Shown: positions 43,182 to 52,032 of the stretch, piece after piece | Layout: each line of letters begins with the position of its first letter | Numbering within the stretch: position 1 is the first letter of the stretch | Assembly: GCF_001983175.1 (NCBI RefSeq) | Contig: NZ_MNPW01000006.1 | Span: 248,001-312,000, forward strand | Source: Pseudomonas cedrina subsp. cedrina | Lineage (GTDB): Bacteria > Pseudomonadota > Gammaproteobacteria > Pseudomonadales > Pseudomonadaceae | Direction: 5' to 3' | Length of the DNA stretch: 64,000 bases | Made by a program: the position numbers and the translations under genes | The notes under the pieces: model-generated | Database searches by the model: none | What the model was told of the DNA's origin: nothing | Seen by the model: only the letters and a program-made list of their open reading frames with translations

Positions 43182-46100
43182 ATGCAACAGCACAACAAGA
43201 AGCGTAAGGCGATAAACCGCACTCGACTGAGCCTGGGGATACAGTTGGCCGTTTTCGCACTGTGTGCCAACGCCGCAGATCTCAGCCCTGCTAACAGCAA
43301 CACCGCGCAAAGCTCCACTCACGCTCAAACCCGAGGCGGTTATCACGAATTCGATGTACCCGCCTTGTCACTGGATGCGGGGCTCGTGCTGCTGGCACGT
43401 CAGGCCGGGGTCGAACTTTACCTGGGCAGCAACGACCTGACCGGTCGCAACGCCAACCCGGTCAAGGGCCGACTCTCCCTGGACGCGGCGCTCCAGCAAT
43501 TGCTGGCCAACCAGGCCGTGACCTACAACCTGGTCGGCGAACCTGAAAGGCCCGTCATCCAGGTGCAATCCGCGCAGGGCACCAGCGGCATCCAGCAAGG
43601 TGACCTGGCGCCCATCTATGTACTCGGCATGGAGGGCAAGGAGTCCCGCGACGAAAAGGGCTACAACGATATCTACGATCAGGACACCTCTTCCGTCTAC
43701 GCCGGCAAGGAACAGATCGAACGCTACAAAGGCGCCGCCCCCGCCGATATGTTCAAAGGCATGCTCAACGTCTACAGCGGCGACGGCCGCAACAGTGGCG
43801 CGCTGGACCCAAACGTGCGCGGCATTCAGGGCCCCGGCCGCGTGCCGCTGACCATCGATGGCACCGAACAGGCGCTGACCGTATATCGCGGTTACATGGG
43901 CGCCAACAACCGTAACTACATCGATCCCAACCTGATCGGCAGCATCAAGGTGCTCAAGGGGCCGAACCTGGAGCGCAACGTCTACAGCGGCGTGGGGGGC
44001 GCGGTGGTCGCCAACACGTTGAACGTGGATGACATCCTCAAGGAAGGCCAGGCGTTCGGCGGCGAGCTGAAAATCGAAGGCAGCAACAACTCGGTGTCGC
44101 CCAAGCTGCCGACGCTGATGACCGGGCAAAGCCCGCCAGCCGACTATCAATACATCCCGGTGTATTCCTACTATGACCCGTCGCTGTACAAACACCCGCG
44201 CACCGGTCGCGACAACAACCTGATCTCCGGTGACGACTCGGCTTATCGCCTGGCCCTCGGCACCCGCCAGGAAAAATTCGAACTGCTCGCCGCCTACGCC
44301 TACCGCGAAAAAGGCAACCACTACGCGGGCAAGAACAAAACCGGTTTTTATTCCACCGGCAAACAGATCAATGGCCAGTTCGACTACATCCCCAACCTGG
44401 CCAACATATATAAGCCCGGCGACGAAGTGCCCAACACCTCCAGCAAGATGGAGTCCTGGCTGGCCAAAGCCAAACTCAAGATCGATGACGACCAGTCCCT
44501 GGAATTCGGCTACCGCGATACCGATTCGCTGTACGGCGAGATCATGCCGTCGCGCATTTCGTTCTTCCGCCCCGGCGATCAGTTCGACGCCCAAACCAGC
44601 GGCGTGCCGCAATGGCCCCTGAGCCATGTGCAAAGCAAAGCCTACAACCTGGAATACAATCTCAAGCCTCAGGACAACCCATGGGTGGACTTCTATTCCA
44701 ACCTCTGGACCACCAATACCCAAAGCGACACCTACTCCAGCGGCGGCGTGCCCAATGCCACCAGCGCGGCCAACCCGGTCTTTCGCAACACGGCGGTGGC
44801 CAACGCCCAGCATGATCGCGCCGGGGTGACCCTCAGCAACAAATTCAAGATGCTCGACAGCCTGGACCTGACGTTGGGCGCCAGTTATCAGCATGAGAAA
44901 TTGAGTTCGAAGGATGATTACAACGATCCCATCATCTTCGACACATTGCGCATGAATCCGCGAGCGGGGCGCCGTGACGAAAGGGAGTACAACTTCAACT
45001 TCGATTGGCGCCCGGTGACCTTTGCCAAGTTCACGGCTGGGGCGCGGTACTCGTCGTATTGGGCATTTGACGATTATTTGAAGGGAACCCAAGACAAAAC
45101 GGGGGTTACCACGCAGTTCGTGGAAAGCGGCCGGACCGTCAGTTATACCACCCGAAAAACACTGAGCAACGCCGAGTGGCAAGCCAATGTCGATCAGAAA
45201 GTGGCAAATAACCAGTTCTTCTGGGACATGTTTGGCATTCCACAGGCGCAGCGTCTGGCCGAAATAGAACAAATCAAAAAAGACACCGCCCTTATTGAGG
45301 ACACTCAACATCAGGCCAATTGGGCTAGCGACGGAAAAGGCAAGTATTCACGCGCCAACAACCCGTGCATCAACGGCCTGAGTGCCGGTGAAGCGATCAT
45401 TGCGTGCAGTGCCTCAGCCAGCACCACGGGTTATCAGAAAGATGTCAGCGCCAAACATCAGAAAGACAGTGCTTGGGCGCCTAACTTGTCAGCCACTTTC
45501 TATACCTCGGAGAATGGCCGGTTTTATTTGCGCTACAGCGAAGCTATCCGTTACCCCAGCCTGTTTGAAAGCACGCTTGGTTTCTCCTCATCGGTCAATC
45601 CCTGGGGGCTGGAGCCGGAACATGCCTATAACTATGAAGCCGCCTATATCCACAACTTGGCCGGCTGGGGCGGCAGCGAGCGCGCCGATATCAAACTGAC
45701 GTATTACCACAACACCATCAAAAACGTAATTGAACGCAGCCCGGAGTTGCGCTTCAGCAACTTGGAGAAACAGATAACTTCCGGCGTGGAATTCCAGGGC
45801 CGTTACGACAACGGGAGGGTGTTTACCGACCTGAGCATCGCCCATGTACTGAAAAACAAAGTCTGCGACGAAGACTCCGCCGTCGCGATCAGCACCAATG
45901 GCAGTACCCCCAATTGTGTGGACGATGGCTTCGTGGGGGGTTACCTGGTGAGCATGGCCCAGCCGGAATGGTCAGCCAACCTGGGCGCCGGTGCACGTTT
46001 CTTCAATCGCAAACTGGAAGTCGGCGCACGTGCCATCTACTACCGCCAGCATCAGAGCAAGTTCTATAGCAACTATCCAGACAGCGCGATGGTGAGCTAT

Positions 46101-46295
46101 TACATCAATACGCCCATGTCGTGGGACAAGATCATTACTTATGACGCGTACGTAAACTACAAGTTGACCGACGATGCATCCATCGAATTAACCGGCACCA
46201 ACCTGAGCAATCTCTATTACATCGACCCGCTGACACGCTCCGCGATGCCCGCACCAGGTCGAACATTGAAAATCGGCTTTACCACTACGTTCTAA
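43182..46295 (+). CDS. TonB-dependent receptor with STN signalling domain, haem/hemophore type
   Basis: A 1037-residue outer-membrane receptor. Signal peptide about residues 1-32 (LAVFALCANA). STN domain about 50-115 (FDVPALSLDAGLVLLARQAG...GRLSLDAALQQLLANQ), then a plug domain (LNVYSGDGRNSGALDPNVRGIQG, MGANNRNYIDPNLIGSIKVLKGP) and a long 22-strand barrel. It ends in GFTTTF with terminal Phe. NRNYIDPNLI is the plug signature I associate with HasR- and HphR-like haem receptors. Two cysteine-rich extracellular loops (NNPCINGLSAGEAIIACSAS; KVCDEDSA...NCVDD) may bind the hemophore. The ATG at 43182 was preferred over the GTG at 43164. It is followed by its probable ligand-delivery protein. Confidence 0.9.
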   Translation: MQQHNKKRKAINRTRLSLGIQLAVFALCANAADLSPANSNTAQSSTHAQTRGGYHEFDVPALSLDAGLVLLARQAGVELYLGSNDLTGRNANPVKGRLSLDAALQQLLANQAVTYNLVGEPERPVIQVQSAQGTSGIQQGDLAPIYVLGMEGKESRDEKGYNDIYDQDTSSVYAGKEQIERYKGAAPADMFKGMLNVYSGDGRNSGALDPNVRGIQGPGRVPLTIDGTEQALTVYRGYMGANNRNYIDPNLIGSIKVLKGPNLERNVYSGVGGAVVANTLNVDDILKEGQAFGGELKIEGSNNSVSPKLPTLMTGQSPPADYQYIPVYSYYDPSLYKHPRTGRDNNLISGDDSAYRLALGTRQEKFELLAAYAYREKGNHYAGKNKTGFYSTGKQINGQFDYIPNLANIYKPGDEVPNTSSKMESWLAKAKLKIDDDQSLEFGYRDTDSLYGEIMPSRISFFRPGDQFDAQTSGVPQWPLSHVQSKAYNLEYNLKPQDNPWVDFYSNLWTTNTQSDTYSSGGVPNATSAANPVFRNTAVANAQHDRAGVTLSNKFKMLDSLDLTLGASYQHEKLSSKDDYNDPIIFDTLRMNPRAGRRDEREYNFNFDWRPVTFAKFTAGARYSSYWAFDDYLKGTQDKTGVTTQFVESGRTVSYTTRKTLSNAEWQANVDQKVANNQFFWDMFGIPQAQRLAEIEQIKKDTALIEDTQHQANWASDGKGKYSRANNPCINGLSAGEAIIACSASASTTGYQKDVSAKHQKDSAWAPNLSATFYTSENGRFYLRYSEAIRYPSLFESTLGFSSSVNPWGLEPEHAYNYEAAYIHNLAGWGGSERADIKLTYYHNTIKNVIERSPELRFSNLEKQITSGVEFQGRYDNGRVFTDLSIAHVLKNKVCDEDSAVAISTNGSTPNCVDDGFVGGYLVSMAQPEWSANLGAGARFFNRKLEVGARAIYYRQHQSKFYSNYPDSAMVSYYINTPMSWDKIITYDAYVNYKLTDDASIELTGTNLSNLYYIDPLTRSAMPAPGRTLKIGFTTTF

Positions 46296-46383
46296 CTTGT
46301 GAGGTGAGCTATGGGAGGCTAAGAGCACTTGGCAGCTGCTTGACGTGTTGACTTAATTAAAGTTACTTAATGGATGATAAAAA

Positions 46384-47145
46384 ATGAAAACTTTCAACTA
46401 CACAGTATTGGCAGTAGCGCTTCTTGGTTTGGCCGGCGTTGTTCAAGCGGACGTTTCGTCGGGGCAAAGTTATACCGGCACTATCGTCGTTGAAGGCACC
46501 GGCGGCACGGGCACCGTGAACCACCCTGGCACGCCAGGCCAGCCGGCCGTGGGCGTCCTGGCATTTTACGGCGGTGCAAAAGTCGGGTTCGCCGGCCTCA
46601 AAGGCATGGTTGCCACCGACGCCAACGGCGTTACCACCATCACACCGGCCATGATGCCTGCCTCCCACGCCGCGCTGGGCAACTTCGACTTCAAACAAGT
46701 CGCCAGCCAGCAGGTGTACTACGGCGAGTGGTCGCAGAACGGCACCAATAATGACCCGACCCGCGTCGTCTACTACTCCGGCGACACTACCGGCCGCGTG
46801 CTGCCGACGGCCAGCGTGACCTACGCGGTACAGGGCATCAACAACTACTCCGGGGCCAACGTGCTGTCCGGCGACCTGACCGCCTCCTTCGGCACAGCCT
46901 CGCCGACCCTGACCGGTTCGATCGCCAACGCCAACCTGCGCGTGGCGGTGAACGCCAACATCAACACCACCACCGCCGGCTTCAGTGGCACCGCAGCCGC
47001 CCTGAACCCAGCTACCAACGGCTTGCTGTCCACGGGTACCACCCAAGGCAGCTTCTTCGGCGCAGGCTCCACCGCGTCGCTGGCCGGTATCGCCAAGTTC
47101 GACAACCGCAACTACGACACCGCTTTCGGTGGCGTCGCCAAGTAA
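46384..47145 (+). CDS. Hemophilin-like secreted protein, Slam substrate (HphA-like)
   Basis: A 253-residue protein. It has a Sec signal peptide (ALLGLAGVVQA, cleavage near residue 23) without a lipobox Cys, so it should be soluble rather than a lipoprotein. Residues 24-135 form an N-terminal ligand domain; the rest is a small beta-barrel of TbpB/hemophilin kind (NVLSGDLTASFG...GSIANANLRVAVNAN...TTQGSFFGAG, ending TAFGGVAK). Gene context decides: a haem-type receptor upstream and Slam downstream, as in the hph locus of Acinetobacter, where HphA takes haem from haemoglobin and gives it to HphR. Haem binding is inferred. A weak GGATG precedes the start. Confidence 0.75.
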   Translation: MKTFNYTVLAVALLGLAGVVQADVSSGQSYTGTIVVEGTGGTGTVNHPGTPGQPAVGVLAFYGGAKVGFAGLKGMVATDANGVTTITPAMMPASHAALGNFDFKQVASQQVYYGEWSQNGTNNDPTRVVYYSGDTTGRVLPTASVTYAVQGINNYSGANVLSGDLTASFGTASPTLTGSIANANLRVAVNANINTTTAGFSGTAAALNPATNGLLSTGTTQGSFFGAGSTASLAGIAKFDNRNYDTAFGGVAK

Positions 47146-47173
47146 CCGCGGCTTGAACTGACGTAGCACCGCG

Positions 47174-47207
47174 AAGCAAGTGCCTGACGGTCGGGCACTT
47201 GCTTTTT
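47174..47207 (+). terminator. Terminator between hemophilin-like gene and slam
   Basis: AAGCAAGTGCC (47174-47184) pairs with GGCACTTGCTT (47194-47204), followed by T. Partial readthrough would make more hemophore than Slam. Confidence 0.9.
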
Positions 47208-47238
47208 GGCGTTTTGAAGCGATTCCGAGAGCCCGGTA

Positions 47239-48738
47239 ATGCCCCAGCCCTACTGCAAGCGACCCTTCACGCTCCACGTTTTGCCTGTTTCTTTGCTGCT
47301 GTTCATGCCTGCAACGGCGTTTTGCGCCGACCAGGACACCACCCTGCGCCTGAACCAGACCATCGAGTACCGCGCCAACCAGCAAGAGCGCAAGCTGCTC
47401 AAGGACGAACTGTCCGGCGATGGGGCCGCGCCGCTGTTGAATGTCGACGGCCAAATCTACAGTGTCGGCAACAACCTCGATGAACTGGGCCGCGCGGTGT
47501 ACTTGTCCGTCGAGCGCCAGCAATGGCCGCAGGCCCGCGACTACCTCAGGCGCTACAACGCCCTGCCCGGTCACGACCCGATGCTCACCGCCTATGCCAA
47601 TGGCGGCCTGGCCCGCGCCGACGGCGATCTGGAAAAAGCAGAAGGCTATTACCGCGACTTGCTGGCCATCCAGCCGGATTTCCTGCCCGGTCGCCTTGAG
47701 TTGGCGCGGGTGCAGTTCGAAAACCGTAAGGATGGCGATTCGAAAGTGGCGTTCGAGCAGATCAGCAGCGGCCTCAGCCCGTCGGATGCGCAGGCTATGG
47801 GCCTGGGCAAGACCGTCGACAGCTTCGTCCAGGCCCTGGACCACCGCGAAGACTGGCAAGGTTCCTTCGCCATCGGCCCGACCTGGAGCGACAACCTCAA
47901 CCAGTCTTCCGAAAGCACGGTGACCTACCGCTTTGTCACCGACCAGGAAACCATTCTGGTCAAGCGCTCCCTGCCCAAGGCCGTGTCAGCCCATGGCCAG
48001 GACTACGAGGCCACGCTCAACAAGCGCATGGCTGTCAGCGGTCATCACGGGCTGTTTGTGCGTTCGTTGTTGTACGGCCAGGCCTACGAAAAGGAGAGCA
48101 TGTACAACGAGGGCACCGTGATCAATAACGCCGGCTACAGTTACCACGACGCCCGCAACCAGTACGCATTCGGGCCGTCGTACGAGTTCAACACCATCGG
48201 CGACAATGCCATGTACAGCGCCTGGGGGCTGCATGGCGAGTGGATCCATAACCTGTCCGCCACGCGCATGTTCAAGCTTGAAGGCGATTACAAGGACATG
48301 GCCTACAAGCACGAGATCAACAGCAACCTCGACGGCGGTCTCAGCACAGTGTCCGCTACCCTGTTCCAGGTGCTGCCGCAACAATGGACGCTGTTCGGCG
48401 GTGTCGATATCGCCGATCGCAACACTCGCGACCGCACCGCCGCCTACCTGCAAAAAGGCCTGCGCCTGGGGGTCGCCAAAGACTTTGACATCGGCGTAAG
48501 CGCAGTTGTTTTCGCCTCGTACCGCCAGCGTCAGTACGATGCCTACAGCGCAATCCTCGATGATCGACGCTATGACGAGGAACAAAGCTACATCGTCATC
48601 CTGCGGGCGCCGCGCCTGGCGGTGTACGGCATCGTTCCCAGCCTCACGGTCAAATACAACAAGGTGCAAAGCAATATCGACTGGCTTTATTCCTACGACA
48701 AAAACAGCATTAGCCTAAAACTGGAGAAACAGTTCTAG
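47239..48738 (+). CDS. Slam (surface lipoprotein assembly modulator), DUF560 barrel
   Basis: A 499-residue outer-membrane protein. It has a signal peptide (about 1-30, ATAFCA), a periplasmic TPR-like helical domain (about 70-205: LRRYNALPGHDPMLTAYANGGLARADGDLEKAEGYY), and a 14-strand barrel of the DUF560 type from about 210 (GSFAIGPTWSDNLNQSSEST) to the terminal Phe (SLKLEKQF). Slam moves its client across the outer membrane to the surface or outside. The client should be the hemophilin-like protein immediately upstream. A GAGAG site precedes the ATG. It stands downstream of a terminator, so it depends on readthrough or its own promoter. Confidence 0.85.
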   Translation: MPQPYCKRPFTLHVLPVSLLLFMPATAFCADQDTTLRLNQTIEYRANQQERKLLKDELSGDGAAPLLNVDGQIYSVGNNLDELGRAVYLSVERQQWPQARDYLRRYNALPGHDPMLTAYANGGLARADGDLEKAEGYYRDLLAIQPDFLPGRLELARVQFENRKDGDSKVAFEQISSGLSPSDAQAMGLGKTVDSFVQALDHREDWQGSFAIGPTWSDNLNQSSESTVTYRFVTDQETILVKRSLPKAVSAHGQDYEATLNKRMAVSGHHGLFVRSLLYGQAYEKESMYNEGTVINNAGYSYHDARNQYAFGPSYEFNTIGDNAMYSAWGLHGEWIHNLSATRMFKLEGDYKDMAYKHEINSNLDGGLSTVSATLFQVLPQQWTLFGGVDIADRNTRDRTAAYLQKGLRLGVAKDFDIGVSAVVFASYRQRQYDAYSAILDDRRYDEEQSYIVILRAPRLAVYGIVPSLTVKYNKVQSNIDWLYSYDKNSISLKLEKQF

Positions 48739-48858
48739 CCCCCTCGTTACTACAGACGATGTGCGGGCGCCGGGATTTCTATTTCACGGTTGCACTTATA
48801 GCGAGCTACTGTATAAAACGCCCCTATAAACCGCGCCATCAGCAAGAGGATCCCGGCC

Positions 48859-49266
48859 GTGGAAGAAATCATCGAACAACTGCGTGAAGCCAACGAACCG
48901 GTCCCGGTTCCGCTGGAGCTGCCTGACGAAGACCAACTGGTGGAAATCGAGGAACAGCTGTTCATCGACATCCCGTTTGTCTTTCGTGAATTCCTGCTGA
49001 CCGTCAGCGACGTGGTGTACGGCAGCCTGGAGCCGGTGACCGTCACCGACCCGCAATCCCACACCTACCTGCCCGACGTGGCCGCCAACGCCTGGGATGC
49101 CGGTGTTGATCGCAGCATGATCCCGATCTGCCAGGACGGCGACGACTACTACTGCGTCGAAGAAGACGGCACCGTGGTGCTGTGGTCCGGCGAAGAAGAA
49201 CTCGTCACCGAAGAGACCTGGGAATCGGTGTGGCACTGGGCGCGGGACGTCTGGCTCGAAAGCTGA
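48859..49266 (+). CDS. SMI1/KNR4 (SUKH) domain protein
   Basis: A 135-residue acidic cytoplasmic protein of the SUKH fold, with GTG start and AGAGGA upstream. Typical residues: LVEIEEQLFIDIPFVFREFLL (helix), ICQDGDDYYCVEEDG and VVLWSGEEE (central strands), ending in a Trp-rich WESVWHWARDVW. Many SUKH proteins are immunity proteins for polymorphic toxins, but this version is also a stable chromosomal gene in Pseudomonas. No toxin is adjacent; the nearest is the unlinked 1530-residue protein at 15081. Confidence 0.85.
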   Translation: MEEIIEQLREANEPVPVPLELPDEDQLVEIEEQLFIDIPFVFREFLLTVSDVVYGSLEPVTVTDPQSHTYLPDVAANAWDAGVDRSMIPICQDGDDYYCVEEDGTVVLWSGEEELVTEETWESVWHWARDVWLES

Positions 49267-49276
49267 TCGCGAAGGC

Positions 49277-49320
49277 TGTAGTGAGCGAGCTTGCTCGCGC
49301 TGGGCTGCAACGCAGCCCCC
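49277..49320. repeat. Single REP palindrome
   Basis: GTAGTGAGCGAGCTTGCTCG followed by CGCTGGGCTGC and GCAGCCCCC. This unpaired REP type differs in core from the REPINs. It lies between convergent genes and may end both transcripts. Confidence 0.8.
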
Positions 49321-49328
49321 ACTGCCCG

Positions 49329-51092
49329 TCAGTGCTCCGGCGTGTCCTTGTGGTTATCCAGTGTCTCCAGCAAGGCGACCTGCATCCGCGTATGCACGCG
49401 GATGAACCACCGCCAGAGCACGGCCGCCACCGCCGCCGCGACCACCGCGACCAGCACCAGCAACTTGTTGGTCGGCAGAATACTGGCCGACAAGGCTGCC
49501 AATAGCACGAAGATCAACAGCAGCGAGAGAATCGGGATCAGCTCGGAAATTACCCGCCGCACGCGCTGGGTATGCCGCCCGGCCATTTCCGGTTTCACGC
49601 TCATCTCCGCCAGCAGCATCGACAGCGCCTTGAGCTTGCGATACGCCGCGATCAAAAACGGCAGAGAAACCAACAGCGCCCCGCCCCAGATCAACGCCTT
49701 CTGCCAGCTCGGGTCGCTGATCCAGCCTTCCAGATACCCGCCAATGCGTGCCGCAAAATAACTACCGGCAAAGAAGATCGCCACCACCAGCGCCAGGTTC
49801 ACCCCCACTTGCAGGATGATTTTGCGGATCATCGACGCCAGCATCGCGCCTTCGCCCTGGGGCTGAATGCTGCGCAGCCACTCGCCATACATGCCGAACA
49901 CCCGGCTCATGCGCTTGGGCATGACCGCCGCGATCTTCAATGACAGCGGGTCCGCGCCACGAATCAGGTAAGGCGTGAGTAAGGTGGTAATCGCCGACAC
50001 CGCCACCGCGACGGGATAAAGAAAATCGCTGGTCACCTGCAACGTCATCCCCAACGCCGCGATGATGAAGGAAAACTCACCAATCTGTGACAGCCCCATG
50101 CCCACGCGCAGTGAGGTGCGGCCATCATTGCCGGCGATGAAAGCGCCAAGGCCGCAGGACAGCATTTTGCCCAGCACCACGGCCACGGTGATCACTGCAA
50201 TCGGCCAGGCGTACTGCAGCAGGATCTGCGGGTCGATCATCAAGCCAATCGCCACAAAGAAGATGGCGCTGAACATGTCGCGCACCGGCTCGATCAAGCG
50301 CTCGATCTTAATCAACTGCCGGGATTCGGCCATGATCGCGCCGATCAGGAACGCGCCCAGCACCATGCTGTATTCCAGCTTGACCACCAGCAGGCAGAAG
50401 CCGAAACACAGGCCCAGTACGGTGATCAGCAGCATTTCGTTACTTTCGAACTTGGCCACGTAGGCCAGTAGACGGGGCACCAGCAAAATGCCGATGACCA
50501 ACGCAACGATCATGAACAGCGAAAGCTTGCCGACCGTGGAAAACACCTCGCCGGAACTGACCGTGCCGCTCACCGCAATGCTCGACAGCAAGGCGATGAT
50601 GCCGATACCGAGGATGTCTTCCACGATCAGCACGCCAAAAATAAGCTGGGCGAAGCGCTGGTTTTTCATCTTCAGGTCATTGAGCGCCTTGACGATGATG
50701 GTGGTGGAAGAAATCGCCAGGATCGCCCCGAGAAACAGCGAGTCCATGGTGTTCCAGTCGAACCACTGGCCGATCTCGTAACCGATCCAGATCATCAGGA
50801 TGATTTCCAGGAAGGCCGCGATAAACGCCGTGGCGCCCACCTTGAACAGCTTGCGCAGGCTGAACTCCAGGCCCAGGCAGAACATCAGGAAGATCACCCC
50901 CAGCTCAGCGAGGGTCTTGATGGTGTCTTCGTCGTGGATCAGGCCGAACGGCGGGGTGTGGGGGCCGATGATAAAGCCGGCGACGATATAGCCCAGCACG
51001 ACCGGCTGCTTCAACCGGTGAAATAGGACAGTGACAACCCCTGCCACCAGCATGATCACGGCCAAGTCCTGGATAAAGCTGATGGCGTGCAT
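49329..51092 (-). CDS. Monovalent cation:proton antiporter, KefB-like (CPA2)
   Basis: A 587-residue inner-membrane protein. It has about 12 helices of the CPA2 fold (LGYIVAGFIIGPHTPPFGLI, LGVIFLMFCLGLEFSLRKL, ALIISST-like ISSTTIIVKAL) and IVEDILGIGIIALLSS with the transport Asp. A C-terminal section of about 200 residues includes further hydrophobic helices (ISELIPILSLLLIFVLLAAL) but no NAD-binding TrkA domain, unlike Kef. It should exchange K+ or Na+ for H+. Start 51092 has the family opening; the neighbour at 51385 is divergent. Confidence 0.88.
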   Translation of the reverse strand: MHAISFIQDLAVIMLVAGVVTVLFHRLKQPVVLGYIVAGFIIGPHTPPFGLIHDEDTIKTLAELGVIFLMFCLGLEFSLRKLFKVGATAFIAAFLEIILMIWIGYEIGQWFDWNTMDSLFLGAILAISSTTIIVKALNDLKMKNQRFAQLIFGVLIVEDILGIGIIALLSSIAVSGTVSSGEVFSTVGKLSLFMIVALVIGILLVPRLLAYVAKFESNEMLLITVLGLCFGFCLLVVKLEYSMVLGAFLIGAIMAESRQLIKIERLIEPVRDMFSAIFFVAIGLMIDPQILLQYAWPIAVITVAVVLGKMLSCGLGAFIAGNDGRTSLRVGMGLSQIGEFSFIIAALGMTLQVTSDFLYPVAVAVSAITTLLTPYLIRGADPLSLKIAAVMPKRMSRVFGMYGEWLRSIQPQGEGAMLASMIRKIILQVGVNLALVVAIFFAGSYFAARIGGYLEGWISDPSWQKALIWGGALLVSLPFLIAAYRKLKALSMLLAEMSVKPEMAGRHTQRVRRVISELIPILSLLLIFVLLAALSASILPTNKLLVLVAVVAAAVAAVLWRWFIRVHTRMQVALLETLDNHKDTPEH

Positions 51093-51384
51093 GGCGAGGG
51101 GCTCCTTGAGGGTACCGGCGCTTTTCCCACTTCCGCCCGCGCCGTTGAAATATCGCTAAGTTCGGAAGGAAAAGTCTGCCTAAATCGTAAGAAATGCCCT
51201 GAGATGGGCTTTTGAAGGTTAACACCGCGACTTCCGACAGAAAGCCGGTGCAATATATGGAAACAGATCGGTAGAAGCGTGACGGCAAGCTGCCCAGTGG
51301 CGTCCCGTTAGGGATGGCGCTGCAAAGATTCCAGCACCCACAGAGGTGCCTCCCCAACCAATGCCTACAACCCGTGAGTGTGCT

Positions 51385-51870
51385 ATGGAACCCGGAAACG
51401 CCCAGCTGTCGATGACGGTATTGATGACCCCAGATATGGCCAACTTCTCAGGCAATGTGCATGGCGGCACGCTGCTCAAGTACCTCGACGAAGTGGCCTA
51501 CGCCTGCGCGAGCCGTTATGCCGGCCGCTATGTCGTCACGCTGTCGGTGGACCAGGTGATTTTCCGCGAGCCGATCCATGTCGGCGAACTGGTGACGTTC
51601 CTCGCGTCGGTCAACTACACCGGCAACACCTCGATGGAGGTGGGCATCAAGGTGGTGACCGAGAACATCCGCGAGCGCTCGGTGCGCCATACCAACAGCT
51701 GCTTCTTCACCATGGTGGCCGTGGACGACCAGCGCAAACCGGCCCCCGTTCCGCCGCTGCAACCGCATAACAGCGAAGACAAGCGCCGCTTCGTGCAGGC
51801 CCAGCAGCGCCGGCAGATCCGCCAGGAGCTGGAAAAGCGCTACCAAGAGATCAAGGCTGACGCGCTGTAA
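51385..51870 (+). CDS. Acyl-CoA thioesterase, hotdog fold (cytosolic long-chain type)
   Basis: A 161-residue thioesterase. Hotdog motifs: MANFSGNVHGGTLLKYLDEVAYACASRYA (active-site NVHGG, Asp) and TLSVDQVIFREPIHVGELVTF. A basic C-terminal helix of about 30 residues (RRFVQAQQRRQIRQELEKRY) is added. It resembles E. coli YciA/BACH-type enzymes more than the 5123 protein does. Start 51385 (MEPGNAQLSM) gives family length; the longer frame adds 13 unconserved residues. It is divergent from the antiporter gene with 292 bases between, in which no other feature was identified. Confidence 0.85.
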   Translation: MEPGNAQLSMTVLMTPDMANFSGNVHGGTLLKYLDEVAYACASRYAGRYVVTLSVDQVIFREPIHVGELVTFLASVNYTGNTSMEVGIKVVTENIRERSVRHTNSCFFTMVAVDDQRKPAPVPPLQPHNSEDKRRFVQAQQRRQIRQELEKRYQEIKADAL

Positions 51871-51892
51871 ATTCCAAGCTGTAAACCCAATC

Positions 51893-52020
51893 AAAATGTG
51901 GGAGCGGGCTTGTGTGGGAGCCGGGCTTGCCCGCGATGCAGGCGCCTCGGTATTTCAGTTACACCGAAGTGATCCTATCGCAGGCAAGCCAGCTCCCACA
52001 CAAGCCCGCTCCCACATTTT
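51893..52020. repeat. Nested REPINs
   Basis: An outer 22-bp perfect inverted repeat (51893-51914 and 51999-52020; core GGGAGCGGGCTTGTG) surrounds an inner REPIN (51913-52000). The inner arms are of two kinds: CCGGGCTTGCCCGCG at left and GGCAAGCCAGCTCCCAC at right. Confidence 0.85.
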
Positions 52021-52032
52021 TGATCTGTGTCG

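Noticed and set aside
48859..49266. SUKH protein as an immunity protein of a toxin locus with Slam
   Set aside because: No toxin gene is adjacent, and the protein has its own ribosome site and spacing; it looks like a separate chromosomal gene.
49277..49320. tRNA or small RNA between the SUKH gene and the antiporter
   Set aside because: The palindromes match the known GAGCGAGCTTGCTCGC-type REP and cannot form a cloverleaf.
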